Part shown: in pieces, positions 57,353 through 64,000 of the stretch
How positions within the stretch are numbered: the stretch's first letter is position 1
Layout: every line of letters starts with the position of its first letter
DNA from: an uncultured Prochlorococcus sp.
Lineage (GTDB): Bacteria > Cyanobacteriota > Cyanobacteriia > PCC-6307 > Cyanobiaceae
Direction of reading: 5' to 3'
NCBI RefSeq assembly: GCF_902626525.1
Contig: NZ_CACOFR010000010.1
Span: forward strand, 1 to 64,000
DNA length: 64,000 nt
Made by a program: the position numbers and the translations under genes
The notes under the pieces: model-generated
The model's input: the letters and a program-made list of their open reading frames with translations, nothing else
What the model was told of the DNA's origin: nothing
Databases searched by the model: none

Positions 57353-58741
57353 ATGTTTTTGAAGTCATTGAATATTTTTTCTCTACAGAATAAAGATTTT
57401 TTTTCAAATTCTCTATTAATTAGTTGTTCTGGATTTTTAATTATATTTTTTTTATTGATTTTTGGTAGGAGATTTAAGTTGGCCGTTCAATTGGAAAGGT
57501 TTGGATTGCCAATAGCAGTCATATCAGGTGTTTTAGGAATATCTATTGGTCCATATGGAGCAATACACTTTTTGCCAAAAGAAACAATCAATGTTTGGAG
57601 TAATTTTCCTACACCTCTTTTATCATTGGTCTTCGCAACCTTAATGATGGGGAGACCCATTCCAAACATAAATGGTTTAGTTAAACCAATCTTTAATCAG
57701 TTTTTGCTTGCTCTTTCTCTAGGTTTTGGACAATTTTTTGTTGGAGGTCTTGTTGTTAAATACTTTTTGTCTCCCTCAATGGATACTAATCCTCTAATGG
57801 GTTGTTTAATAGAGATTGGTTTTGAGGGGGGGCATGGAGCCGCCTCTATCATCGGTGAGAGTTTTAATAGACTAGGTTTCCAAAATGGTTTAGATCTTGC
57901 CCTAGCTATGGCAACAATGGGTCTTTTATCATCTTCAATCTTGGGTAGCATATTCATTTTTCTTGGGAGAACTTTAGGTCTCTCAGATACTGATCAAATT
58001 CTTGAAAAAAAGGATAACCTAAAGGCTAATAATAAGACGGGGATTATTTTCGATTTAAAAATTTTGATAATAAATCTTGGTTTCACTGGTTTGGCTATTT
58101 CTTTTGGTGTTTTGTTACTTAAATTTCTAAGATATATTTCAAGTTCTTTTGGTGATTTCCCCAAAGAAATTATTTTTTCACTCCCCGTATTTCCTTTTAT
58201 CCTTATAGGTTCATTACTTATACGATATATTTTAGAAAAAACTAAAAATACAGAATTCATCTCAAATATTTTGCAAAGGGAGATTGGTATTTTATCTACT
58301 GACTTATTGATTTTTACAGCTATGGCGAGCCTTGATATTGCAGTTGTTTTTGAAAATTGGATAATAATTCTTGTTTTCACCATTTTCGGTTTATTTTGGA
58401 ATTTAATCTGTATTGCTTATTTTGCATACTTTATATTTGATGATTACTGGTTTGAAAAAAGTTTGATAGAGTTTGGCAACTCTACAGGAGTAGTAGCTTC
58501 TGGATTACTTCTACTGAGGCTTGCAGATCCTAAAAACATTTCTAAGACTTTACCAATCTTTACATCTAAACAACTTTTCGCTCAGTTAATTCTATCAGGA
58601 GGATTATTTACAGTTTTAGCACCATTAATGATTTCTAAAATTGGACTAGATTATTGGACAGAAATTTGTGCCCTAATTACAATTGTAATTCTCTTTATTG
58701 CATTGATTTTTAATAAAGTAGAGATGAAAAAAATTCAATAA
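57353..58741 (+). CDS. GltS-like sodium/glutamate symporter (ESS family)
   Basis: A 462-residue transporter with about 11-12 membrane helices. Characteristic segments are FGLPIAVISGVLGISIGPYG, IEIGFEGGHGAASIIGESF in the first half and the matching FGNSTGVVASGLLLLRLADP in the second half, the two inverted-repeat substrate loops of ESS symporters. The family imports glutamate with sodium. Substrate is inferred from family only, and some members handle other carboxylates. It lies after the pcb terminator and probably has its own promoter. Confidence 0.88.
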   Translation: MFLKSLNIFSLQNKDFFSNSLLISCSGFLIIFFLLIFGRRFKLAVQLERFGLPIAVISGVLGISIGPYGAIHFLPKETINVWSNFPTPLLSLVFATLMMGRPIPNINGLVKPIFNQFLLALSLGFGQFFVGGLVVKYFLSPSMDTNPLMGCLIEIGFEGGHGAASIIGESFNRLGFQNGLDLALAMATMGLLSSSILGSIFIFLGRTLGLSDTDQILEKKDNLKANNKTGIIFDLKILIINLGFTGLAISFGVLLLKFLRYISSSFGDFPKEIIFSLPVFPFILIGSLLIRYILEKTKNTEFISNILQREIGILSTDLLIFTAMASLDIAVVFENWIIILVFTIFGLFWNLICIAYFAYFIFDDYWFEKSLIEFGNSTGVVASGLLLLRLADPKNISKTLPIFTSKQLFAQLILSGGLFTVLAPLMISKIGLDYWTEICALITIVILFIALIFNKVEMKKIQ

Positions 58742-58777
58742 TAACTATAGAATAATTTTAAGTTTAATTTTATTTTA

Positions 58778-59035
58778 ATGTCATCTACACCCTACGATAT
58801 TCCACCTCAAGAAAATAAAGGAAAGTGGTTTAGGAGTCATTTACTTGGCAGGGAAATCGAACTTGGTGAATTGTATAGCCTTGGATCAAATGATTTAGAT
58901 TTGCTTATGGCAGAGACAGCAGAAATCAGAAGCGACCTTGATTTTAAGGAAAAAAATATTGGGAAATTTAGAACTGCGGGATATTTTTTGGAATTAGCAA
59001 AAATAATTGAAAAAAGGAAACTACTAGAAAATTAA
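58778..59035 (+). CDS. Small conserved hypothetical protein
   Basis: An 85-residue soluble protein: a proline-containing start (YDIPPQENKGKWFRSHLLGR), an acidic helical middle (SLGSNDLDLLMAETAEIRSD) and a second helix to the C-terminus. I do not recognise a family. It follows the GltS-like gene by 36 bases on the same strand. Its TAA shares TTAA with the stop of the convergent GST-like gene. Confidence 0.72.
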   Translation: MSSTPYDIPPQENKGKWFRSHLLGREIELGELYSLGSNDLDLLMAETAEIRSDLDFKEKNIGKFRTAGYFLELAKIIEKRKLLEN

Positions 59036-59682
59036 CATAAAGGAAAATAATTTTTTTTAGAATTTGGCTCCCATAAGTTGTACTTATACATTAAGGATTT
59101 AAATTTTTTATTATTTTCAAAATAATCTAACCAGTCTTTTATTGGATCTTCAAAATAATTTGTTCTTTTTTGACTTTCGCAAGCTATTTTAAATTGTCTT
59201 ATAAAAGGCCAAATAGACCAGTCAGCAATTGTGGGGTTATCTCCAAAAAAATATTTTTTTTCTACAAGGAGTTCATTCAATATATTAATAAATTTTGTTG
59301 CTTTCTTGAAATGAAATTCTTCATTATTATTTTCATATCTTGTGGAATACTTAAATCGATCCAAATGATATTTGAATTCGTTGTCATTTTTATCAATTAT
59401 TTCAAAAATTTCTTCTTTCTTATTCTTAGGTAAATATAGATGTTCCTTTTTTGTCTCGGAGAGTGCCCATAGAATGATTTCTAGACTTTCTTCAATAACT
59501 TCATTATTTTTTTTTATTAATATTGGAACAGTTTTTGTTATGGATCTATTCATAAAATCAAGTGGTTTATTTTTTAAATCAATTTCTCTTATCTCTACTT
59601 TGATTTCACAAATTAATAGTGCCCATCTAACACGTATTGCGTATGGACATCTTCGAAATGAATATAAAATATCGTTTGTCAT
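59032..59682 (-). CDS. Glutathione S-transferase-like protein
   Basis: A 216-residue protein with the thioredoxin-like GST N-terminal domain (about 1-80): LYSFRRCPYAIRVRWALLIC, with the active-site-type CPYAIR. TVPILI with the conserved cis-proline and VIEESLEIILWAL supply the glutathione-contact residues. An all-helical C-terminal domain follows (DWSIWPFIRQF). CPYA-type members include omega-class and thiol-reductase enzymes, so glutathione-dependent reduction may be more likely than conjugation. Substrate unknown. Confidence 0.85.
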   Translation of the reverse strand: MTNDILYSFRRCPYAIRVRWALLICEIKVEIREIDLKNKPLDFMNRSITKTVPILIKKNNEVIEESLEIILWALSETKKEHLYLPKNKKEEIFEIIDKNDNEFKYHLDRFKYSTRYENNNEEFHFKKATKFINILNELLVEKKYFFGDNPTIADWSIWPFIRQFKIACESQKRTNYFEDPIKDWLDYFENNKKFKSLMYKYNLWEPNSKKNYFPLC

Positions 59683-59756
59683 TTTGTAAAAACTTTTAAT
59701 TTATTTGATTCTTTTAGTATTATTTAAGTAGGAATAGAATTAATTTTACAACTCAA

Positions 59757-60299
59757 ATGTCGGGATATGTTTACCTAATTAGAGTAGGAGATCTTTATAG
59801 AATTGGGAAAACGGATAATCTAGAAAAGAAAATTAAGAAATTAAAACCAGATGAATTGTTAACATCAATTATGACAAAGGAGCCAGCAACTCTTGAAGCA
59901 AGGTTACTAAGAAAATATAAGTCGCAAAGAATTCCTGAAACTGGTTATTTAAATCTTTCTAAAAGACAAATTAAAGAATGCAAAAAGCAATTTGAATTAA
60001 AGGGAAGCTTACCTCACACTCTAGATGCAGAAGTTTCTATTACACTTTTCGCCTCTTTTCTATTATTTACATCAAGCTTCTTGATTTTAAATTATCTAAA
60101 TTTTGGATTTTTAAAAACAATATCATATTCTTTTGGATTAGCATCTCTCCCAATGGTTATTTTATTTATAACAGGAAGTTTTGGGGGATATTTTTCTGAA
60201 GATTTATCTCTATTCTCATTATTAACTAATCGTATAAAAGGGCTATTCATAGCAATTGCAATGCTCTCAATGGCTTACTTAATTTTTAATTTAGGTTAA
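59757..60299 (+). CDS. GIY-YIG-like (T5orf172-type) domain fused to membrane helices
   Basis: A 180-residue protein. The N-terminal 75 residues look like a GIY-YIG/T5orf172 nuclease-fold domain: GYVYLIRVGDLYRIGKTDNL supplies the paired Y-V-Y and Y-R-I-G strands, and LEARLLRKYKSQRIPETGYL supplies a conserved helix with arginine and a later glutamate. Residues about 92-178 are three to four membrane helices. The combination would place the domain on a membrane, probably facing the cytoplasm. Whether it cleaves DNA is doubtful and untested. Its stop overlaps the SDR gene through TTAA. Confidence 0.78.
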   Translation: MSGYVYLIRVGDLYRIGKTDNLEKKIKKLKPDELLTSIMTKEPATLEARLLRKYKSQRIPETGYLNLSKRQIKECKKQFELKGSLPHTLDAEVSITLFASFLLFTSSFLILNYLNFGFLKTISYSFGLASLPMVILFITGSFGGYFSEDLSLFSLLTNRIKGLFIAIAMLSMAYLIFNLG

Positions 60300-61003
60300 A
60301 TTTCATAATTACAATTTAAGGAGATTTCAAATGGAACTGATTGCATCGGTAGCTTTAAAATAGTCGAGCATATCTCAGCAATATCCTCTGGTTGCGTCAT
60401 TTTTGATTTGTCTAAGGAGGAGATGTTTTTGGACATTTCTGTATTAACCCAACTTGGACAAATTGCAGAAATCCTTATGTTTTTTCCCCAACCTTTATTT
60501 CTCATTGTTTGGCATAATCCCATCAAAGCAAATTTTGAAGAAGAATAAGCTGCTAAATCCCCTTTAGATCTTTTCCCACTCATTGAAACCAAAACAATTA
60601 TTCTTCCTCTGCCTGAAGCACATAAATGCTCCCAAGAAAGTCTACATAAATTCCAAATTGCTAAAAAATTTATATTAAGTGTATTCAAAATTTCTTCTTC
60701 ATCACCATCTTTGTATAAGAAAGGTACTTTCGATAACACTCCAGAACAATTAATTATTGAATCAAATCCACCAAATTCATTTACGGTATTTTTTATCCAA
60801 TTGTCGGCTGATTTTTTTTTTAATGCATCATATTTGTTAATTAAAATCCTCCTTTCTGGCCATTTATCTGGATCAATAATGCTTCCTTTTAAAGATTCTA
60901 AATCTCTTATCCCAACACTAATTCTGTTACCTTCTTTTAATTCTTTATATGCAATATTTAGTCCAATGCCTCTATTTGCGCCACTTATTAGTATGGTTCT
61001 CAT
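60296..61003 (-). CDS. Short-chain dehydrogenase/reductase
   Basis: A 235-residue classical SDR. The cofactor loop is ISGANRGIGLNIAYKELKEG (TG replaced by SG), the NAG-type motif appears as INCSGVLS, and the catalytic residues are visible as SMSG followed by YSSSKFALMGL. Substrate unknown. It lies 7 bases downstream of the lycopene cyclase gene on the same strand and is probably co-transcribed, which would permit a pigment- or quinone-related role without showing it. Confidence 0.9.
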   Translation of the reverse strand: MRTILISGANRGIGLNIAYKELKEGNRISVGIRDLESLKGSIIDPDKWPERRILINKYDALKKKSADNWIKNTVNEFGGFDSIINCSGVLSKVPFLYKDGDEEEILNTLNINFLAIWNLCRLSWEHLCASGRGRIIVLVSMSGKRSKGDLAAYSSSKFALMGLCQTMRNKGWGKNIRISAICPSWVNTEMSKNISSLDKSKMTQPEDIAEICSTILKLPMQSVPFEISLNCNYEI

Positions 61004-61010
61004 TCTGAAA

Positions 61011-62294
61011 CTATATATTTGGAAATATTATCCTAAGTAACATTTTAAATTCTCTACCATGCATGAGCATTAAACCTTTCTTTACGCTCCATGGAGCTTT
61101 TATAAACATTATGCACATTGCATATACAATTTCTCTTAAGGATAAAGTATCAGTAAGAAAACCATACCATTGATTTTTGGGTAGTTGGAAAAAACTACCA
61201 AAAAATTCTCTCAATAGTTTTTCATCAAACCTCATCAGTTTCTCCAATCCAAATTGGTAAAGTGATTTCTTTCTGATTAATTCTTTTGACCATAAAGTTT
61301 CCCATCCTCTCCTCGCAATATGATAGGTACTAAGATTTTTGTTTCTAATTGCTTCTGATACTGCTTTTGCGACAAGTGGTGCTCTTCTTAAGACATTACC
61401 AATTAGGTAGCCAGATGCAGGATGCACCATTGAAGCAGCTCCTCCATAACCAAGTATTTGTTGTTTGAAATCTGGTATTGGCATATTCATTGGAAGAAAC
61501 AAACCAAGTTCTTCATGTTGCATACTAGTGATAGATATATTTCGATAAGTTAGCCTTTTCTCAAGTCTCTCTTTCAAATTTTCCATTGTTAAGGGATTTA
61601 CCAAACCAAGTGATGTTTCTTCAAGAAAATATTTGCCATTTCCCATATCCATTGCATATAGAAAAGTGGGAGGTTCTTTTTTTTGTTCTTCATTAAGATG
61701 GTCATTTCTATAGTCCATTAATACAAACTGCCCTTTTTTTAGAGGAGGTTTACTAAAATTCCCCACAATCCCATAACAAGTTTGCACTGCCAGAGGACCA
61801 CATGACTTTAATTTAAGAAAAACAGGATCATACCCTGTTGCATCTACTACTAATCTTGCAGAGTAAGATTTGCCATTATTAGTTGTTACTGTACTTTTAT
61901 ATTTTTCAAAATGTATTTTATCTGCATAGCCTTGATGCCATTTAATAAAAGACTTATTACATTCATTAAGCCAAAAATTATGAAGTTTCTTCTTATCAAA
62001 TAGTCCGTAATCTAATGAATGCTCTGTAGCTTTATTCTCATCATGCTGTTCCTCTAAGGCGCCATGCCCAAAAAAACTCACAGTATTCTTCCATCTATAT
62101 TCCAGTAAATCTTGAAGACCTAGTTCATCAACTTCTTCTCCCCAAATACCATAAGTGTTTGGCCAAGGTTCATCTGGACCATTTGGAGACAGGACTTCAA
62201 CATCTAATTTTTCCTTGCCTAAAGCAGACGCAATTGCCATGCCTGCAGGTCCTGCACCCAAAACAAGAACATCTGGCAGGCATTCTTTTGTCAT
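61011..62294 (-). CDS. crtL-e: Lycopene cyclase (CrtL family, probably epsilon type)
   Basis: A 427-residue FAD-dependent cyclase. The dinucleotide fold is VLGAGPAGMAIASALG, followed by the plant-type NTYGIWGEEVDELGL, ARLVVDATGYDPVF and the C-terminal GYGGAASMVHPASGYLIGN. These place it in the plant/cyanobacterial CrtL family rather than CrtY or CruA. Prochlorococcus carries two CrtL paralogs; the position a few genes downstream of pcb agrees with my recollection of the epsilon-type paralog, but the b/e distinction cannot be proven by eye. It makes the alpha- and/or beta-carotene rings of the antenna pigments. Confidence 0.85.
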   Translation of the reverse strand: MTKECLPDVLVLGAGPAGMAIASALGKEKLDVEVLSPNGPDEPWPNTYGIWGEEVDELGLQDLLEYRWKNTVSFFGHGALEEQHDENKATEHSLDYGLFDKKKLHNFWLNECNKSFIKWHQGYADKIHFEKYKSTVTTNNGKSYSARLVVDATGYDPVFLKLKSCGPLAVQTCYGIVGNFSKPPLKKGQFVLMDYRNDHLNEEQKKEPPTFLYAMDMGNGKYFLEETSLGLVNPLTMENLKERLEKRLTYRNISITSMQHEELGLFLPMNMPIPDFKQQILGYGGAASMVHPASGYLIGNVLRRAPLVAKAVSEAIRNKNLSTYHIARRGWETLWSKELIRKKSLYQFGLEKLMRFDEKLLREFFGSFFQLPKNQWYGFLTDTLSLREIVYAMCIMFIKAPWSVKKGLMLMHGREFKMLLRIIFPNI

Positions 62295-62519
62295 TAAATA
62301 TAAATCTTACTATTACAGGAATTTTTAGAATAAAGTATGATGTTAGCTACTAGATTTTTATTTTTCATCCAATATTTATTATGAAAGTAGGTTAATAATA
62401 ATCAAAATACTCAAATACTAGTGACCAAGTTTTCAGTGTTTTAACAATAATTTATAAGATTACAAAATAAAAAAAAATGATTTTTCTTTTTTATCATGAA
62501 AAATATTAACCATATTTAA
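62295..62519. other. Divergent intergenic spacer, no gene seen
   Basis: A 225-base AT-rich spacer separates the divergent lycopene cyclase and POR-like genes and must hold both promoters. It includes a run of A residues, and ATTTTTC (62479-62485) can pair with GAAAAAT (62498-62504) as a weak hairpin shortly before the POR-like ATG. No ORF above about 15 codons and no RNA-gene signature was noticed. Confidence 0.5.
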
Positions 62520-63521
62520 ATGATTGAGGACAAAAAAATTTTAATCACTGGGGGTAATTCAGGTATAGGATTTTTTGCCATTATTAATTTACTCAAGACC
62601 AAAAATAATTTATACATAGTAATAAAATCTGAACAAAGAAAGAATGAATTCTTAAGAAAAATTGAGAAACATTATGATAAAAATTATTTAAATAAATATA
62701 TCCATATTATTGATAATTGCGATCTTTCCGATTTAGAGAATATTAATAAAATTAAAGAATATATTTTAAAAAAAAAGATTTTTTTAGACGTAATTATTTT
62801 AAATGCAGGATTGCAATATACAGGTTCTTTTTATCCCAAAGTTTCAAAACAAGGAGTAGAACTAACATTTGCAGTTAATCATCTTGCCCATTTTTACTTG
62901 GTAAATATGTTGATAGATTTTGTTAGAGATAAAGAAGAATCTAGAATTATCATTACATCATCTGATGTTCACGACCCCAAAAGTCCAGGGGGAAATATAG
63001 GAAAGAAAGCAGGGCTTGATAATTTTTCTGATTTTAGAAAAAAGGTTACTGGACAATTCTTAAATTTTAATGCGGACGAATCTTATAAAAATAGTAAGTT
63101 ATGTAATATTTTGTTTGCTAAAGAACTTTCAAAAAAATTAAAAATATCTTCAAGTAAGATTACTGTAATTACTTGGGCACCTGGCCTTGTAATACCAGAT
63201 GATGATTTAGGTTTTTTTAGATATAGTAAAAGTTTTAATCTTTTTGGATATATGATTTTTTCTAATGTTGCAAAAAATATTTTAGGAATTTCTGAAAGTG
63301 TAGAAAATGCTGGCGAAATACTTTCTAAGATTGTATTTGATTCAACTTTTAATAATATTGATTACATACATTTAAGTAATAGACTTACATCTTTTAAAAA
63401 ACATAAATTATCTGAAAGTAAGGTTAGTGATGAAGCCAATAATTCTGAATTGGCCTCTAAACTTTGGATTTTAAGTGAAGATATTTGCAGATCATTTGGC
63501 TTTGTTTCTTTCAATATTTAA
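62520..63521 (+). CDS. Protochlorophyllide oxidoreductase-like SDR
   Basis: A 333-residue SDR that resembles light-dependent protochlorophyllide reductase (LPOR) more than generic SDRs. Cofactor loop ITGGNSGIGFFAI is followed by LNAGLQYTG and NHLAHFYLVNML. The LPOR-like segment SSDVHDPKSPGGNIGKK precedes a catalytic Tyr189/Lys193 in SYKNSKLCNILFAKEL, the latter close to the LPOR sequence. The C-terminal part is diverged from LPOR. It may be a second pigment reductase or a relative acting on another substrate. The upstream neighbour on the opposite strand is lycopene cyclase. Confidence 0.85.
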   Translation: MIEDKKILITGGNSGIGFFAIINLLKTKNNLYIVIKSEQRKNEFLRKIEKHYDKNYLNKYIHIIDNCDLSDLENINKIKEYILKKKIFLDVIILNAGLQYTGSFYPKVSKQGVELTFAVNHLAHFYLVNMLIDFVRDKEESRIIITSSDVHDPKSPGGNIGKKAGLDNFSDFRKKVTGQFLNFNADESYKNSKLCNILFAKELSKKLKISSSKITVITWAPGLVIPDDDLGFFRYSKSFNLFGYMIFSNVAKNILGISESVENAGEILSKIVFDSTFNNIDYIHLSNRLTSFKKHKLSESKVSDEANNSELASKLWILSEDICRSFGFVSFNI

Positions 63522-64000
63522 GGTTTGTGTTGGGAATGCAAAATCTATATTATTAGCTTCGAATTCCTCCATGATTTTTAAATTTATAGATTGTTGAGCA
63601 TCCATTGCAGAGAGATAATTATTCGTAGGTATGTAATATACAAGTTCGAAATTAAGACTAAAGTCTCCAAAATCTGTGAAATGACACCTATCAAAAGATG
63701 CATCTTTTGTCTCTTCAACTATTTTTTCAATTATTTTTGGGATCAATTTCATAAGTTTTGGAGAAGTTTCATAAACAACTCCTAATTTATGTACTAACCT
63801 TCTTTTTTTCATTTGTGCGTAATTTGAAATGATTCCATTTGTTAATGCGCTGTTGCTCATAACTATTATTTCGCCATTGATACTTCTTATCCTCGAGGAT
63901 CTTACTCCTACTCTCTCAACCATTCCCAAGATCCCCTCGGATTTTATAAACTCACCTTTTTGAAAAGGCTTATCAAGTAGTATTGTTATGTATTCAAAAA
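63492..64000 (-). CDS. MscS-family mechanosensitive channel, C-terminal part (runs off right edge)
   Basis: The track gives 145 residues from an internal ATG, but the frame stays open to the window edge and adds EYITILLDKPFQKGEFIKSE ahead of it. That is the MscS beta domain following the pore helix, and GILGMVERVGVRSSRIRSIN is its hallmark. The C-terminal alpha/beta vestibule follows. The membrane helices lie outside the window. Such channels release solutes on hypo-osmotic shock. The 3' end overlaps the convergent POR-like gene by 30 bases. Confidence 0.88.
   Translation of the reverse strand, partial: FEYITILLDKPFQKGEFIKSEGILGMVERVGVRSSRIRSINGEIIVMSNSALTNGIISNYAQMKKRRLVHKLGVVYETSPKLMKLIPKIIEKIVEETKDASFDRCHFTDFGDFSLNFELVYYIPTNNYLSAMDAQQSINLKIMEEFEANNIDFAFPTQTLNIERNKAK

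Noticed and set aside
57994-58383. 129-residue minus-strand ORF in the track
   Set aside because: It is fully antisense to the GltS-like transporter, and its odd basic composition is what a hydrophobic gene gives on the opposite strand.
59372-59689. 105-residue plus-strand ORF
   Set aside because: Shadow of the GST-like gene; hydrophobicity comes from the reverse complement of Lys/Glu-rich coding.
60711-61040. 109-residue plus-strand ORF
   Set aside because: Lies opposite the SDR and the end of lycopene cyclase; no protein-like motif.

Overview
The window reads as a stretch of core chromosome from a marine picocyanobacterium, most likely a high-light-adapted Prochlorococcus. Three things point there. 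The base composition is very AT-rich (roughly 30% GC by eye, not computed). The gene set is compact and cyanobacterial: plastocyanin, NDH-1 NdhD, phylloquinone biosynthesis (menD, menB), glycogen synthesis (glgA, glgB), solanesyl diphosphate synthase and a lycopene cyclase. Most specifically, there is a Pcb divinyl-chlorophyll a/b antenna protein at 56204-57262. The strain cannot be named from the sequence alone. No tRNA, rRNA, insertion sequence, prophage or CRISPR array was recognised.

Layout. 1-13658 is mostly minus strand: a truncated secreted protein, a small HTH-like gene coupled to a YkvA/DUF1232 gene, a group-2 sigma factor, hisIE, (a plus-strand QueD-like gene), clpB, petE, an NAD-dependent epimerase, hemE, glgB, a CocE/X-Pro peptidase-type hydrolase and three small conserved genes including a Ycf51-like one. 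13711-20020 is plus: a 1.3k-residue TamB-like protein, proA, folB and a lipase-like hydrolase. 20010-29175 is minus: prlC-type M3 peptidase, ndhD, thrB, glk, thrS, trpS and a low-complexity protein. 29342-34416 is plus: a DUF697 membrane protein, a Mn/Zn-type ABC importer and a DUF4336 protein. Then come DUF760 and lepB (minus), menD-menB-glgA-murF (plus), glmU-mnmC-like-aroA (minus), and comB-nitrilase-amidase-murI-sds-acs (plus).

From 51 kb on the strands alternate often: a DUF1350 protein, a DEDD exonuclease, a decapeptide-repeat/DUF3721 protein, hisS with two small followers, an HTH-like small protein, a long leader region with an unlisted 58-residue ORF, pcb with a strong terminator, a GltS-type transporter, a GST-like protein, a GIY-YIG-like membrane protein, an SDR, lycopene cyclase, a protochlorophyllide-reductase-like SDR, and the end of a MscS channel running off the right edge.

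Functionally the genes cover electron transfer (petE, ndhD, menD/menB, sds for plastoquinone tails), pigments (hemE, pcb, lycopene cyclase, the POR-like SDR), glycogen storage (glgA, glgB, glk), amino acids (hisIE, proA, thrB, aroA), tRNA charging (thrS, trpS, hisS), cell envelope (murF, murI, glmU, amidase, TamB, lepB) and metal uptake. Packing is tight. Co-directional genes overlap through TAATG or GTGA junctions, and four convergent pairs share a 4-base TTAA/CTAA containing both stop codons.

I do not see a clear new defence or mobile system. The observations most worth checking are the POR-like SDR beside lycopene cyclase, the membrane-anchored GIY-YIG-like protein, the decapeptide-repeat/DUF3721 protein, the structured region ahead of pcb, and a perfect inverted repeat ahead of petE.
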